64,000 nt of DNA from Ochromonas danica (lineage: Eukaryota; Sar; Chrysophyceae; Chromulinales; Chromulinaceae), in the NCBI GenBank assembly GCA_015146655.1, contig VKHL01000028.1, positions 62,001 to 126,000 of the forward strand. Reading direction: 5' to 3'. Position numbers and translations under genes: made by a program. How positions within the stretch are numbered: the first letter of the stretch is position 1; each line of letters begins with the position of its first letter. The notes beneath the pieces are model-generated. The model was not told where the DNA came from. It searched no databases and saw only the letters and a program-made list of their open reading frames with translations. Below, piece after piece: positions 23,539-36,000 of this stretch.

Positions 23539-26500
23539 ATGTCGATCACGTTCCGCTTAGGCCGTTATCTCCATGAGTTCATTCTCAGTATCTTGGAATA
23601 TGTCATGCTGCGCCTGCTATTCCCAGGAAGCCCCATCTTTTCTGTCATAGAAAACCTCTACCTGTGGACCTTTGATTCCAAAATCCGTCAGCAGCGTAAG
23701 AGCGAAGGCAGTGATACCCAGCAAAATAAAGCCGAGGACGCCGAGCGGCTTGACTGGGAAAACCCGCAAGTGATTGGCCGCAACAGACTGCCCATGCATG
23801 TGCAGTCCAAGTCCTTCTTCAGACGAAGCGACGCGTTGCTCTTCTGGAAAGCTCGTGGTGATAGCATGCTCGTCGATGAGGCGCAAGTCCCCGACATCGC
23901 TAGATCAGTGTACATGCTCACAGGCCGTGCAGGTTGCCCTCAAGAGTCCCACGGGTGGGAGTTTATCCTTGTGGGCGATCCCGGCCACTGTCCGGAGGGT
24001 TGGCAGACCTATTCGGACAATACTACCTCTGATGAAGGCAAGAGTTGGAAGAAAATCGCTCTTCCGAATCACTGGCAGTTGCAAGGATATGATGTGCCGC
24101 TCTATACCAACACTGCTTATCCCTTTCGTTTTGATCCACCGTTCGCTCAACGCGATGGTACTTGGGTTGTTCCTGCTTGTGATCTGGGTCTGGGAGGTGA
24201 CCCAACAACTTCTGCCCCTTTACATCCTAACGAGCCTGGCCCTAACGCAACTGGTCTCTATCGCCGCAAGTTTCACATACCGTCTGAATGGAATAATGGT
24301 CTAGAGGACAGAGTATTTTTAGTATTTGAAGGCGCAGATGCGTGCCTTTCTGTCTGGATTGATGGCCAGTTCGTTGGATATAGTCAAGACTTTGCCTTGT
24401 CTTGTGAATTCGATATCACGGACGTGCTTTCGTCTCTTTCCAACTCAACAGAACACGTGCTTTCCGTGCGTGTGAGCAGATGGTGTGATGGTTCCTATCT
24501 TGAAGATCAGGACAAATGGTGGCTGTCTGGCTTGTACCGTGAGGTATATCTGCAACGTCGACCCAAAGTGTTCATCGCGGACTTTGATTTTAAGACTAAT
24601 ATCGATTTCTCCTCGTCCGACCTGGCGACAGAAGTTTCTGTGGACGTTCTGGTTGCAAATGCTGGAATCCTGTTGAATGCGTCTTCTGCCCCACCTGCTG
24701 CACGATTGGAGCTTTGGGACTCTCTAAGCGATGGTGAACCCGTTCTAACTTGCGTTGAGTCTCTGTCCCCTGGGGAACAGCTTCCCGACCGACAAAGAGC
24801 CGACCGTCTTGTCAATCCAGATACGGCCGATATCGATCTTAAGGCGTGGCCAAGTCCTGCCTGTGCGAATTTGAAGGGAATTCTCAGATCCCCTCGTCTT
24901 TGGTCGGCAGAGGATCCACACCTTTTCTACCTCGTTCTCACTGTCTACAGCAGCCTGGCTGAAGCGCTTGAAGGTGGTGAGGGCTTGCACACAGAGAGCC
25001 ATCGGGTTGGTGTACGCTGTGTCGAGATCGGTGGCCCGGACCATGTCTTAATGGTAAACAAGAAGCCAGTCTTGATTGCTGGAGTAAACCGTCTGGAGTT
25101 CGACTCTCACACTGGGCGTGCTGTTAGTAAGGAACGCATGTACAAGGACGCCCTCTTATTAAAACAGTTGAATATGAATGCTGTACGGTCAGCACATTAC
25201 CCTCAGCATCCCTTCTGGTTAGAATTGTTGGATGAGCTTGGTATCTTCTTCATCGATGAAGCCAACATCGAAACCCACGGCTTTCAGTCTTTGGGCCACC
25301 CCATTGGTTATCTTGCCCATCTTCAAGAGTGGCAAAGTGCATTACTGAGTCGTGTCACGAGAATGTTAGAAAGAGATAAGCATCACGCTTGCGTGATCGG
25401 GTGGTCCCTGGGAAATGAGAGTGGATTTGGTCCAACTCATGAAAAGATGAGTGCGTGGATTAAAGAAAGAGATGGAAGCCGTTTTGTCCAGGCAAGTGAT
25501 ATAACTTTCATGATTTCAGGCTTTTGCTAATCTTTTGTATGGCGGACAGTATGAATCGGGTGGAGCTCGCACAGTGGCTACAGATATCATCTGTCCAATG
25601 TATCAGAGGCCTCGGTGGTGTGTTGAGCAGGCGTTGACAGATCCTTCTTTGCGGCCAGTTATCCTTTGTGAATATGCTCATGCAATGGGCAACTCAGGAG
25701 GATGTCTTGTTGATTATTGGCAGCATTTCCGTTCCAAGGAAACACCCCGACTCCAAGGAGGATTTATCTGGGATTTGGTGGACCAAGGATTGTTGGTAGA
25801 GGGGAAGCAGGGTTATCATTACGGTGGAGATTTTGGAGAGCTCCCGAATACTCACCACTTTTGTTGCAACGGTCTTACTGCTCCCGATAGACAACCTTAT
25901 CCAAGCGTGGAGGAGGTAAAGCACTTGCAGTGCCCTGTACAAATTGTGCTGATGGCTGAGTCGTGCCAACTGTTTTACTTGGAGATTGCCAATCGCAACA
26001 ATTTCGTCTCGTTGAATGATATTACGATACAATGCTCCTTGCATGTATATCCCAATATCGCTCTTTCGCCATCTTTGAAGGACATTCTTTTAAAGTCCTC
26101 TTCTTTCTCCATTGCCTGCAGTGAGCATGTTACATTACCTGGGGAAGCGAAGTTAGTTGAAATTACAGATGATTTGATGATGGCAATAACTGAGATCTCC
26201 GGTCGATTAAACGAGTTGCGTCGTTCTACCAAACCTAATGAACAATATCTTTTGGATGGTATTCGCCCCGCAATTTGGCTCGATGTGAGAATAGTAAAGC
26301 AAGCAGGAAGCAGCAAATGGAATGAAGCATCTGATGTGGAGTTGGACCATATAAGCTTGCTTCATGTTAACCTCTTTGACTTGATCGAGCATGTTTTGAA
26401 GCAAATCGAGCTTCCTCCACTTATTAGCAACCCTGCCCCTGAGACACCAAAAGTGAGTGAAGATGGTGACTACGTCACAGTAACGTGGCTGAAAGGCAGC

Positions 26501-27415
26501 ACCCTCCAAATCAGTATGGCAACTGGATGTATCACAAGCTGGAAAGATGTTTTCGGAAAGGAGTGGCTCTTATGTCCTCTTGATGTTTGCCTTTATCGTG
26601 CACCCACTGACAATGATAAGGGTGGTGATGCTTTCTCATTTGCCAAGTGTTGGAGGGATTGTGGCTATAATGATTTGGTGCACGACTCTGCTTCTGTGCT
26701 CGTCGCTGTTTCTCCTGTGAGTGACAATGGTGTTGTGATTACTGCTGAGTGGGACCTGATCCCAAGCCCAGCGTTGGCCCTGCAGCAAGCTGGAATTCGT
26801 ATTCCCTGCAAGGCGGTTTATCATCTCCATGCTGATGGTGTTGTTGACGTGGACTTGTCTGTAACCCCAGATGCTTATTTGGCTGTATTGCCTCGTGTCG
26901 GCTTAAGAACCGCCATTCCGAACGATTGGGATCGAGTAACATGGCTTGGACGCGGTCCTCATGAAGCCTATGATGATCGTAAGAGCAGTGCTCATCTCGG
27001 TGTGTATACGACCACTGTGGCTGCTATGCACACCCCTTACATGTGCCCACAAGAGAATGGTCGCAGAGCGGATCCTCGTTGGATCCAATTCACCAATTCT
27101 GTGGGAGATAGCCTGGTAATCATTCCAAATCCCATGCACAAGAGGCATTCTTCTCGGTCTGAGTGCTTCGGGGAGAATTCTCTGGGCTATGGTTTTAATG
27201 CGAGCCACTATTCTCTTGAGGAGCTGGAGAGAGCACGCCATAACCATGAGCTAAAGGCAGACGAGGCGGCCGTCCATATTCATCTTGATAGTCGCACAAT
27301 GGGAGTGGGTGGTTATGATAGCTGGTCACCAAATGTACGGGAAGAGTATCTCATCCGACCTCATGGAAAATCTATTTTGACTCGGTTTCGCTTCTTGATG
27401 GAGCATCAAGCATGA
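23539..27415 (+). CDS. LacZ-type beta-galactosidase (glycoside hydrolase family 2)
   Basis: Hydrolyses terminal beta-D-galactosides. Two exons (23539-25491, 25550-27415) joined across a 58 bp GC-AG intron give 1272 residues, somewhat longer than E. coli LacZ (1023). The order is family-typical: DWENPQVIGRNRLPMH near residue 75, an NHWQLQGYDVPLYTN motif near 178, jelly-roll and Ig-like domains, then the catalytic barrel. The acid/base glutamate is E627 in GWSLGNESG and the nucleophile is E692 in ILCEYAHAMGNSGG. The C-terminal beta-sandwich has the YRAPTDNDKGG motif. The first 45 residues are unusual: hydrophobic stretches near residues 13-45 could be a membrane anchor or targeting element. TTG at 23464 is in frame upstream, but the ATG is preferred. 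LacZ-type enzymes are patchy in eukaryotes, so horizontal acquisition is possible; the intron shows adaptation to the nuclear genome. Confidence 0.94.
25492..25549 (+). other. GC-AG intron in the beta-galactosidase gene
   Basis: The reading frame breaks after the codons for RFVQ and resumes with [18 protein letters not shown], exactly continuing the LacZ pattern [22 protein letters not shown]. The intervening 58 bp starts GCAAGT and ends ACAG, with a good branch-like TGCTAAT at 25526-25532. No GT donor keeps both frame and homology. Confidence 0.8.
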
Positions 27416-27923
27416 CCGGGTGCTTTGCATCGAGAAAGTTGTTCCTTGTTGCGAAATGCATGCATGATGTTCAGTTATGCGAAGGTGCTTGCTTTTGTCA
27501 ACTAAGTTTCATTGAGTTACAGCAGGGGTTTGGTGAAGGAAAGAACACAAAGCGTGAAAGGTTTTGTTGCATGAATTGCTTTGAGCTATTACTGCTAAGA
27601 TGAATAATAAACAACAAATTAGCAATCATGCTTGACTGCGAAACTTTCTTTTTCTACGGTGACAAATAACTCCTGGACAAATTTGAGCTACACTGAACAC
27701 ATCATAAGGATCATGATCGAATGCCTGGTAGGTCTCCGCGCAATTTAAAATAAACGCAATACCATTTCAAAATGAAGATCCACAATGAAAAAAGAAAAAT
27801 CACTCCACACGTAGCTAATTTGCAAAATCTGCGCAAGAAAACTGCGAAAATGTGGCACGGAGATTTTTGTCCGACACAGAGTGTACATGCACAGCAGAAT
27901 CCCATGAGCCAAGCCTTCACCGC
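27416..27923. other. Convergent 3' region, beta-galactosidase / RBR-ankyrin gene
   Basis: 508 bp between two converging stop codons, AT-rich around 27600-27830. Short open frames on both strands (for example 27711-27927 minus) lack any domain. I see only 3' UTR-type sequence here. Confidence 0.4.
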
Positions 27924-30431
27924 TCAACGCATGCTCGCAAGCAGGGCTGTCTCAGCTTCGTTGGCTTGGTAATAACGCGCGAGTTGGAGAGCTGTCTGGC
28001 CCTCTGCTGTCTGTAGATGAATATCTGCCCCCATGCTGAGCAGAATCGAAACCATGTGAGGATGATTATGCATGGCAGCAACATGTAAGCATCGGGTTCC
28101 ATTGCCCGAGTTCGTAATTTCAGCATTGACATCGAATCCTGCTTCGCCAACATGATGCTTGAACAGGTGAAGTGCATCCAAGAGCCCCTTTTCCATGATA
28201 AAGTAGAGCGCACTTTTGCCGTCATGGTTATAGAAATAAAGGTCAGCAGAATATCGCAAGAACAGCTGCATGGCTGCCATATCTCCGTCAAGAATGCTCA
28301 GATGCAAGGGAGTTAGCTTCAAGACGGGATTGGTCACATTGACATCTGCGCCAAGCTCCAACAGCAGATGGCTAATAGTCAGCCGATGGAAGAGTGTACT
28401 CACAGCCAGGGGTGGAAGGCATTGATCGAACGAACATGGTTTATTGATATCTTCGGGATAGCGCGTCAACCACGCCCGCACCATATGGAAGAATCCTTTC
28501 TCAATGGCAATGAAAAGAGCGTTACGATTCTCGTAAATGGGCTGATGGACGTCCGCTCCCGCCTCGATCAGCTGTAGAGCACTGTATTCGTCATCAAAGA
28601 GCACAGCTACCAACAAAGGGCTTTGCCCTTCGCGACAAAGATACGAGAGCTCGACTTTCCGCTGGATAAGTGAAGTCACGACATGGGGTCGTTTGAAGGC
28701 AATGGCGATGTCAAGCAGTCTGGATGAATTAGCTGGATCTACCAAAGCATCTCCCATCTCAGGACAGCGATCCAAACAAGCAGCCAAGATATGTAGATGC
28801 CCTCGTTCCGCTGCGACCGCGGCAGCACATTTACCACGCGGAGACATGCGCATCGGATCGGCTCCACACCGTATTAGCTCGACAGCCGTCCAGTGATTAT
28901 CCAGCACCACAGCAGTCAAGAGGGGGTCGTATTGATACTCCCCTTCTTCGGCATGAAGTTCAGCTCCATGAGATACTAAACGAGCGATCCATTGGCCACG
29001 GTTATATCTTGCAGCAACATGAAGAGCCCGATATTGACATGTCTCAGTGGTGAGGATTGTGTCCCAGTCGAAGGAAGAAAAGTGCTCGAAAACAAAGTCT
29101 ACCAGTCGCTTTCCCCCTCGCTCAATTATGACAAACATCGCCGTTCGTCCCAAGCGATTGTCGCGGCCAAGAACATCAGCTCCTCTCTCCAGTAATGTGA
29201 TGGCCACATCGTCCATCGCCATAAGTACTGCCAGCGTGACCAATGGATATCCCACGGTTCCTTGATCACCCCCTCCCATTCCATTCATGGGCTCCACATC
29301 AGCTTCCACGGTGTGAACATAATTCACATCGATCTCATCTGGAGACAGCAAGGACAAAATCTGGCGAGCAGCTTCTCCATTCTCACTCACCAAAGCCAAA
29401 GCGAGGGAACGGGTTGCCTCAGCGAGCGGAGAAGAAGAAATCGGTGGAGGCGTAGGGAGAAGAGAGAAGGCGGATGCGTTATCTCCTAGCGATCGCAGCA
29501 CTTCCACCCAAATCGATTCGGGGGACAAAGTTAACAACAGCAAGTCGGCTGAGCAAAGGACAAGCACCATGGAGGCAAGCTGACGACCATTCGTGGGAGA
29601 TTCCAGATACTCCGACGAGGTTGCCAGTAAAGAAAGGAAACGCACAACTTTTCCTCTTTGATAAGCCCTCTGCCCCTCCGCAACCAGTTGAGGTGGCAAG
29701 AAAGGATCTCTTGCTTCGCCAGGAAGGACAGGCTTATGGAGCGAGACATGTTCATGAGCCTCCGCCCGCTCTGCCGCAGGATTGGTTGAGGAAGCAGAGG
29801 CAGCAAAACCCTGCAGACAGCAGTTGCAATAATGATGGCCGCAGTTCAGGCAGAGAATGGCACTGCAAGCATCGGGCGAAGGATCTATTATATCAATACG
29901 AATCAGATTTCACTCAACACTAATAGAGAGCTAGCACACTCACCCACGGCCACTTGGCAGTTGGGACAAGACAAGACGAGGAGCTCTCGGAGGGACTTGG
30001 CGAAGTCAGACAAGATTGGCAAGACCTCTGCCACCACTTCTTTGAGCAAGGTCTCATAGCGCAGCTTCTCTCGCTCAGGCAGCACCTCGTACAGCGTGAG
30101 AGGATCAAAGGAAGCAGAGCAGTCCTGGCAGGGGCAGGGCACCTTGCCTTGCTTTTCTCGGATGATGAAGATGGAGGGGAAGACGTTCTCCGTGCAATAC
30201 TGCACAGGAATGACACGGTCGGGACAGCCCAGAGAGTGTGTGTCAGACAGGCAGTGTGTGGCAGCTTAAATCGAGGCGCGGGTAGCTCACATTAGTAAGG
30301 TCGGCATGGCAAATGAAGTGCCTTGATTCGCAGAAGCTGCCACAGGGTGAGGAAAAGAAAGTTTCGTCGCTCCTTGCCTCCCAATTGAAGGAGTCCAGGC
30401 AGACCGAGCATCGCTCTTCTCTTGGCATCAT
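27924..30431 (-). CDS. RBR-like zinc-domain protein with C-terminal ankyrin repeats, putative ubiquitin ligase
   Basis: Three exons (30291-30431, 29944-30199, 27924-29884) encode 785 residues. Introns are 91 and 59 bp. The N-terminus has a RING1-like cluster (CSVCLDSF near residue 8, then SSPCGSFCESRHFICHADL and YCTENVFP) finishing with VPCPCQDC. A conserved spacer (FDPLTLYEVLPEREKLRYETLL) follows, then a second zinc module near residues 118-150: CPNCQVAVDPSPDAC...CLNCGHHYCNCCL. This order matches RING-between-RING ligases but shows one zinc module after RING1 rather than two. Residues about 270-780 contain around a dozen ankyrin repeats (RALHVAARYNRG, GADVHQPIYENRNALFIAIEKG, TALQLARYY). Ankyrins would select substrates and the zinc part would recruit E2. 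Ligase activity is inferred. Confidence 0.75.
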
Positions 30432-30801
30432 TCGCTATCTCCGCTATTTTGTTTTTGTCCTGGCAGACGATGATTCTGGTTATTGTTATGCGTGGGGAAA
30501 CGTTCTGGCCCAGATGCTGGTATAAATTGATATAAATGTACAGTACAACTATATAACTATAAATTAATGCATATACAATAGGGCTTGGAATGCAGAGTTT
30601 GTGCATGCCAGAAACGATGCTAAGCAGGTTCTGAGCCTGCTAATTTAGTGATAGGTGAGGAAAAAATAGAATGTTCTTCAATGATCTTCATCCTTTTTTG
30701 ACTCTCTGTTGGCGCAAACTGTGGGTTTTACCTTAAATGACCACATTTTACCCTCATGTTCCGAAGTGGTCTTCTCCACAACACTCACACCCTTGAAGAA
30801 G
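30432..30801. promoter_or_regulatory. Divergent promoter region, RBR-ankyrin / ABCG genes
   Basis: 370 bp between divergent starts, with an AT-rich core (30520-30580, including repeated TATAA/ATATA stretches). No gene is visible. An in-frame TTG at 30709 extends the ABCG frame upstream without adding recognisable protein. Confidence 0.4.
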
Positions 30802-32889
30802 ATGATTCGCCGTAGAATCTCCTTTTCGTTGCTCCTCATCCTTGCAACCTTAATCAGCTCATTGCTAGCGAGTGCACTTTCGCGGGAGGCAAGGGTTTCC
30901 ATCTCTTGGAATGTCACTGCCGAGACCCAAGAGGGTCGCACGTTGCTCAACAAGGTCTTCGGCTATGCCACTCATGGCCGAATGCACGCTATCCTGGGCC
31001 CCAGTGGCAGTGGAAAGACGACTCTATTGAACACTCTAGCGGCTGAGATCCCTAAGGGCAGTCTCAAGCTGTCTGGCGCAGTGGATGTCAGCGACGCCTT
31101 CGAGCCGCTCTACATCCAACAAGAAGACCTGCTCTTCGCCCAGTTGACCTCGAAGGAGACCTTGGAGATCTCCTATGATTTGCGCAGAGAGAGCAATCTC
31201 GCTGAGCGCGACGGAGCTGTGGCCAACACTCTCAACAGCCTTGGCCTCAAGAAAGTCACGCACACCAAAGTGGGCGACAAGAAGACGCGCGGCTTGTCTG
31301 GTGGAGAGAAGAAACGACTGGATATAGGCAACGAGATTATTGACCACGAGAGCGGAGGGAACTACATCTTTGCGGACGAGCCAACCTCTGGCTTGGATTG
31401 TTTCCAGGCAGAGCGAGTCGTGCAGATTCTGCAGAGCCTCGCGGCCATGGGCAGCACTGTCATCTTCTCCATTCATCAACCTCGTGCCTCCATCTATGAA
31501 CTCTTCGAAGACATCTCCTTGATCAGTGAGGGAAGAGTGATCTATTCAGGCACCAAGAAGAACTTCGTGCCACATTTCGAATCCTTGGGATACAGTCTCC
31601 CTCCTAATGTCAGTCCAGCTGAGTATTATGTTGACCTTGTTTCTGTAGACTACTCCTCTCCTGAAGAGGAAGTGGCAACAAAGAAGCGTATCCATTGGCT
31701 GGCTGACCAGTTTGCCCAATCAAGCCAATCGAATTACGAGGCGCACAGAGTGGTGGCTGCTTCGCCTGTTGATAGTAAGAAGAAGGATGCTATCATCCCT
31801 CATAAACGCAAAGGACCGCTGAGCTTGGTCCGATCTTCAGCGAGCGGGTTGTTCCGAGGAGTAAAGAGATCAGCCCAGAAGTTTGCCATCCTCTACGGCC
31901 GCGCTTGGAAGCAGGTCACACGCGACAAGGCTCTCAATATTGCTCGCTTCGCCTCGTCTATTTTCTCTTCTCTTCTCTTTGGTGCGATCTACTTTCGCAT
32001 GGGTAAAGGTGTTAGTACCATTCCTGACCGACTGGGCCTGTTGCAGGTTGCTGCTATCAATTGCGCGATGACTTCTCTCATCAAGGCCACCACGTCTTTT
32101 GTTACCGAGAAACTGATTGTGCAAAAGGAAAGAAAGCGAGGATCATATGGGGTCTTACCTTACTTCTTGGCAAAGATTGCGGCCGAGATTCCTCTCTCAT
32201 CCTTTTTCCCCGCTCTCTTTGGCTTCATCACTTACAAATTGTGTGGTCTCAATCCAGCGCCTGGAAAGTTGTGGACTTACTTAGGAGTGTTGATCATGGA
32301 AGCTGTGGCTTCCACGTCCTTGGGAATGTCTGTCGGAGCGCTGGTTCCTACCACAGAGGCGGGCATAGCTGTCTCACCGGCTGTCATGGTGATATTCATC
32401 GTGTTTGGAGGTCTTTACGTGGTGAACACACCTTCTTACCTTAAGTGGGTACCCAACGTAAGTGTTCCTCATGTCCAACGTTTAAAACTGCTGTGCATTT
32501 GACTTCACCACCTGCGATAGATCTCGCTCATTCGTTGGGCCTATGAAGGACTCTGTGTCAACGAGTTCAGCGGCTTGGAGCTCATCCCCGACAAGTTGGA
32601 GGGTTCGGGAGTGGGCGCAGCAATTCCTGGAGAAAAGACCCTGCAGCGCATGGGCATGACTCACTCAGTGAAGCACACACTGCTCGCACAGGCTGGGATC
32701 ACTCTGGCCAACTACCTCTTCACCTGTATCATGCTGTCTCTGCAGGACCCCAAGGGAAAGACAATCGACCTCACCAAGCAAAAGACCAGTAGTTCCAACG
32801 AAAACCTCTCAGTAGTGACCAAGACAACGTCTGGACAGAGTGAATCCACTTTCCAGACCCTCGGAGCCCCTTCTTTGAAGAGATTCTAA
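30802..32889 (+). CDS. ABCG-family half transporter (White/WBC type)
   Basis: ATP-driven membrane transporter of lipids or small hydrophobic compounds, working as a dimer. Exons 30802-32457 and 32521-32889 (63 bp intron GTAAGT...ATAG) give 674 residues. The nucleotide-binding domain comes first, as in ABCG: Walker A GPSGSGKTTLLN near residue 72, signature LSGGEKKRLDIG near 168, Walker B YIFADEPTSGLD near 189, and the switch histidine in SIHQPRASIYELF. The membrane domain follows, with six predicted helices from about residue 395 and the LYVVNTPSYLKWVPNIS region that is typical before the last extracellular loop. Oddly, residues 1-26 (three arginines, then a hydrophobic LLLILATLISSLLASAL stretch) look like a signal peptide or anchor placed directly before the cytosolic ATPase. 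Confidence 0.92.
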
Positions 32890-33027
32890 TCGAAGCTTTA
32901 TGCTAAGCAGTCAGTTAACCTCTCGATGCTATTCTAATCGTCTACTTGTTTTCTTTAAGATAAAGAGATTTTGAACATTTGCCATGGAGTTTGATGTTAT
33001 TCTATGTACAAGAACAGTTGTCACCAT

Positions 33028-36000
33028 CTAACTGCGAGACTTCCCGTTTTTGTGGTGATGGCGTTCCTTCTCCTTGCGCTTCGATTTGGAGCTTTTCTTT
33101 GACGACGAGCTATTCCCGCTGCCGAGAGAACGAAGCTGAACATAATCGTGAATAGCCTTCTCTCGATTCAAGCCCAGGATTGCGTTCTTTGATCGAAAGT
33201 AGTCTAACAAAGCCCGCCATTCGGGATCACGGCGAAGCGTTTGCTGGTGTCCTACAACCCACAAGGCAAATCTAGCTCTTGTAATCGCGACATTCAGCCG
33301 TTGCCACTCCTTGAGGAAGCCAATGCCACGCCCAATATTGTCACTTGCCGCACCTTCAGCATCGCCAGTGGCACGGGTAGCGCGCACACAAGAGAAGATA
33401 ATGATGTCCTTCTCTCGTCCTTGGAAACCATCTACAGTAGATACCTCAATATCCAGTTGATTGCACAGATGCTTGCCGAAGGTATTCTTGAGCGTGTGGA
33501 TGATCAACCTTCTTTGTGCGCGGTACGGTGCGATAATCCCCACGTTGACAGTCTCCTTCGGGTAATGCTTGAGTAATTGATCAAATAGCGCGACGACATA
33601 CCTAGCTTCACTGTGATTGCATACCGAACAATGCTCAAGGCTTTCTCGTCCATATTGCAAATCATGAAAGACGATTGGCCGAAAGAGACCCGATTTGTCT
33701 GCGTAATATGGTTTCAGACGGTGCATCGAGTCCGCAGCAAGAATCGAAGCATCAGTCAGCAAGCAGTTGTTATAATAGCGTTGAGAAGGAAACTCTGCGA
33801 TTAAAGGATGCATTCGATACTGTGTTTCTAACATAGCCACTGGGATTCCAGAGCGCTGTAGTCTCAAAAAGAGAGATTGGCTGTAGTTGGCCTGTTTGCA
33901 GGCACGAGAAAAGACAGTAGCAGGCAGCTGACAAGGATCGCCTACCATCACCACGATTTGAGGATTGAACTTGAAAGGGATGAGGGAAGATGGCTCCACA
34001 GCTTGAGCTGCTTCGTCAATAATGACAGCGTCGAACTTAAACCCTGTGATTCGCAGTACCACCTCTAATATTGGCTGCGATCCAGCACCTGATAGAGTGC
34101 AAGCCACGATATCCGCCTTCTCCAAGACTTGCTTACGAATATCAGAATACTTGAAATTACATCCCAATTGCCTCTGACCATCTGTTGCTTGTAATACTCG
34201 CCTGCGGTCTTCGACGATATTGTCCAATGATACGCGCTCGACAATCCGCAGAACGTTATTGTCTTGCTCCGAAAGATGGTGACGAGATTTGAAATCTTGA
34301 AAGACGTGTGATTTATTGCGCTTGAGATATTCGTCTTTCATAGCATGACCAATGCGTACCACATTCACGTCGTCCAGCCGCGCACCATCCGGACCAAGTA
34401 ATCCCTGCGTGATGACACGATAGACGAGTTCATCCACAGCAGTGTTGGAAGGTGCGCAAACTAGAATTCGTGGGCGGTCAGTAGTCCTCCCTGGAGACCA
34501 AACCTCATTGGAGAAACTATCCGCGCGCACTCTCTTGATCTCATCGGAGCGGAAAGAGGACCCAGCAACTACTTTGGTTGCTTTGCTGGATGGTTTCAAA
34601 GCTCCGGCAAGGAAAACCGACAGAATAGCTAAGATAGTCTTGGTCTTCCCAGTGCCTGGCGGTCCCTGCAAGAGGCAAATGGGAGAAGCGGGAACATCCT
34701 CTACAGTGTCACGACGACAAACCATTCGCAATGCGCGAAGCTGAGACTCGTTGTGGTCGAGCACTAAAGCCTTCCAAAGAGGACAGGGGACATTGCTCGG
34801 CCCTGGAGCAGTCGCAGGGATAGATTCAGTTACATAGGATACCTTCTGACGGTCTTCCATATTGAGCACGACATCTCTCAAGCGCGGATGGAGGAGCTTC
34901 AGTGACATCAGCGCCTGACACTCGCGTATATATGTCATAACATTGCCTAGCACTGCCATTTGAAACACTACCCCGGAATGAATTGCTCCAGGAGAAGCCC
35001 ATCCACCAAGACTTTCGGCACTTGCGCTTTCCCCGCTGTCCACGCAAATGAGAAGATTGGCCGTGGTCATGTCCTCCGCCCCCTCGGCCATCATTGAAGC
35101 ATGGATCTGACTAGGAATGCCAAAATTGATGCCGAACTTGAAATCATAATCAGGATCCCAAGGCTGCACAATGCCTAACAAATGCCTCGGCCACGCTTGA
35201 CTAGACAGAATCACCAGATCGCCTCCAGCCAAGGCTCCATCTCGCGCGAACAGTCTAGAAGAAGTATTCGATCTAGAGTCGTCAAGCGTAACGTTAGGAC
35301 TGCGGATAGCCACTTTAACTACCCAGACGCTGCCTAAACGAACATCATTGGCCGAGCGAACAGATCCGTATTCAGATTCGTTGACGATGTTGACCACCTC
35401 ACAATCCACCCACCCATTCGATGCGCCATTAACACTAGAGCGATCGATACTACCACCTTCATGATCCTCCTCACTAACTAGATCGTTCGAGTCCTCGTCC
35501 TTCATCACAGCCTCGCGACTTTCTTCCACTGTGAGCAGGAAGAATGTGGAGGAATGGCTGGTGATCGTAGGGAAATGAGTGCCGATCTTGGGTATTTCGG
35601 TTTCCTTCCAGTGAGGAACTAACTCAGTATGTCCTCGCTTCAAGCGAATCTTGTCGCGCGGGGTGATAGCCGGGGGCACACAGCGAGTGATCACTCGGCA
35701 GAAGGCGATTATCGCCTTGCCTGGCCACAGACGACCTCTCCATCGCTCAGGCGTTTCCTTCTCTTGCGAAGAGCGAGCGAGGCGCTGATTGACGGCGTCA
35801 GACCTATCTTGAAGATCGCTGTAAGAGCGCTTGCGCAGAGGAACAGGTTCGGCCACATCGATGGGGAGGGGCTGGTATGCTTTAGGCGGTGGGCGATGAT
35901 ATCCCAAGGTCTGGATGCCAGAAGGAGCCGAAGGAGAAGAGGGCACTTGAGATGACGATGACGACGAGGAAGAAGAGGAGGAGGAAGAGGAACTTCGCGA

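Noticed and set aside
25492-25519. A 28-bp intron in the beta-galactosidase gene
   Set aside because: It would keep frame but leaves a ten-residue insertion in the most conserved part of LacZ; the 58-bp alternative restores the family motif exactly and fits the window's intron sizes.
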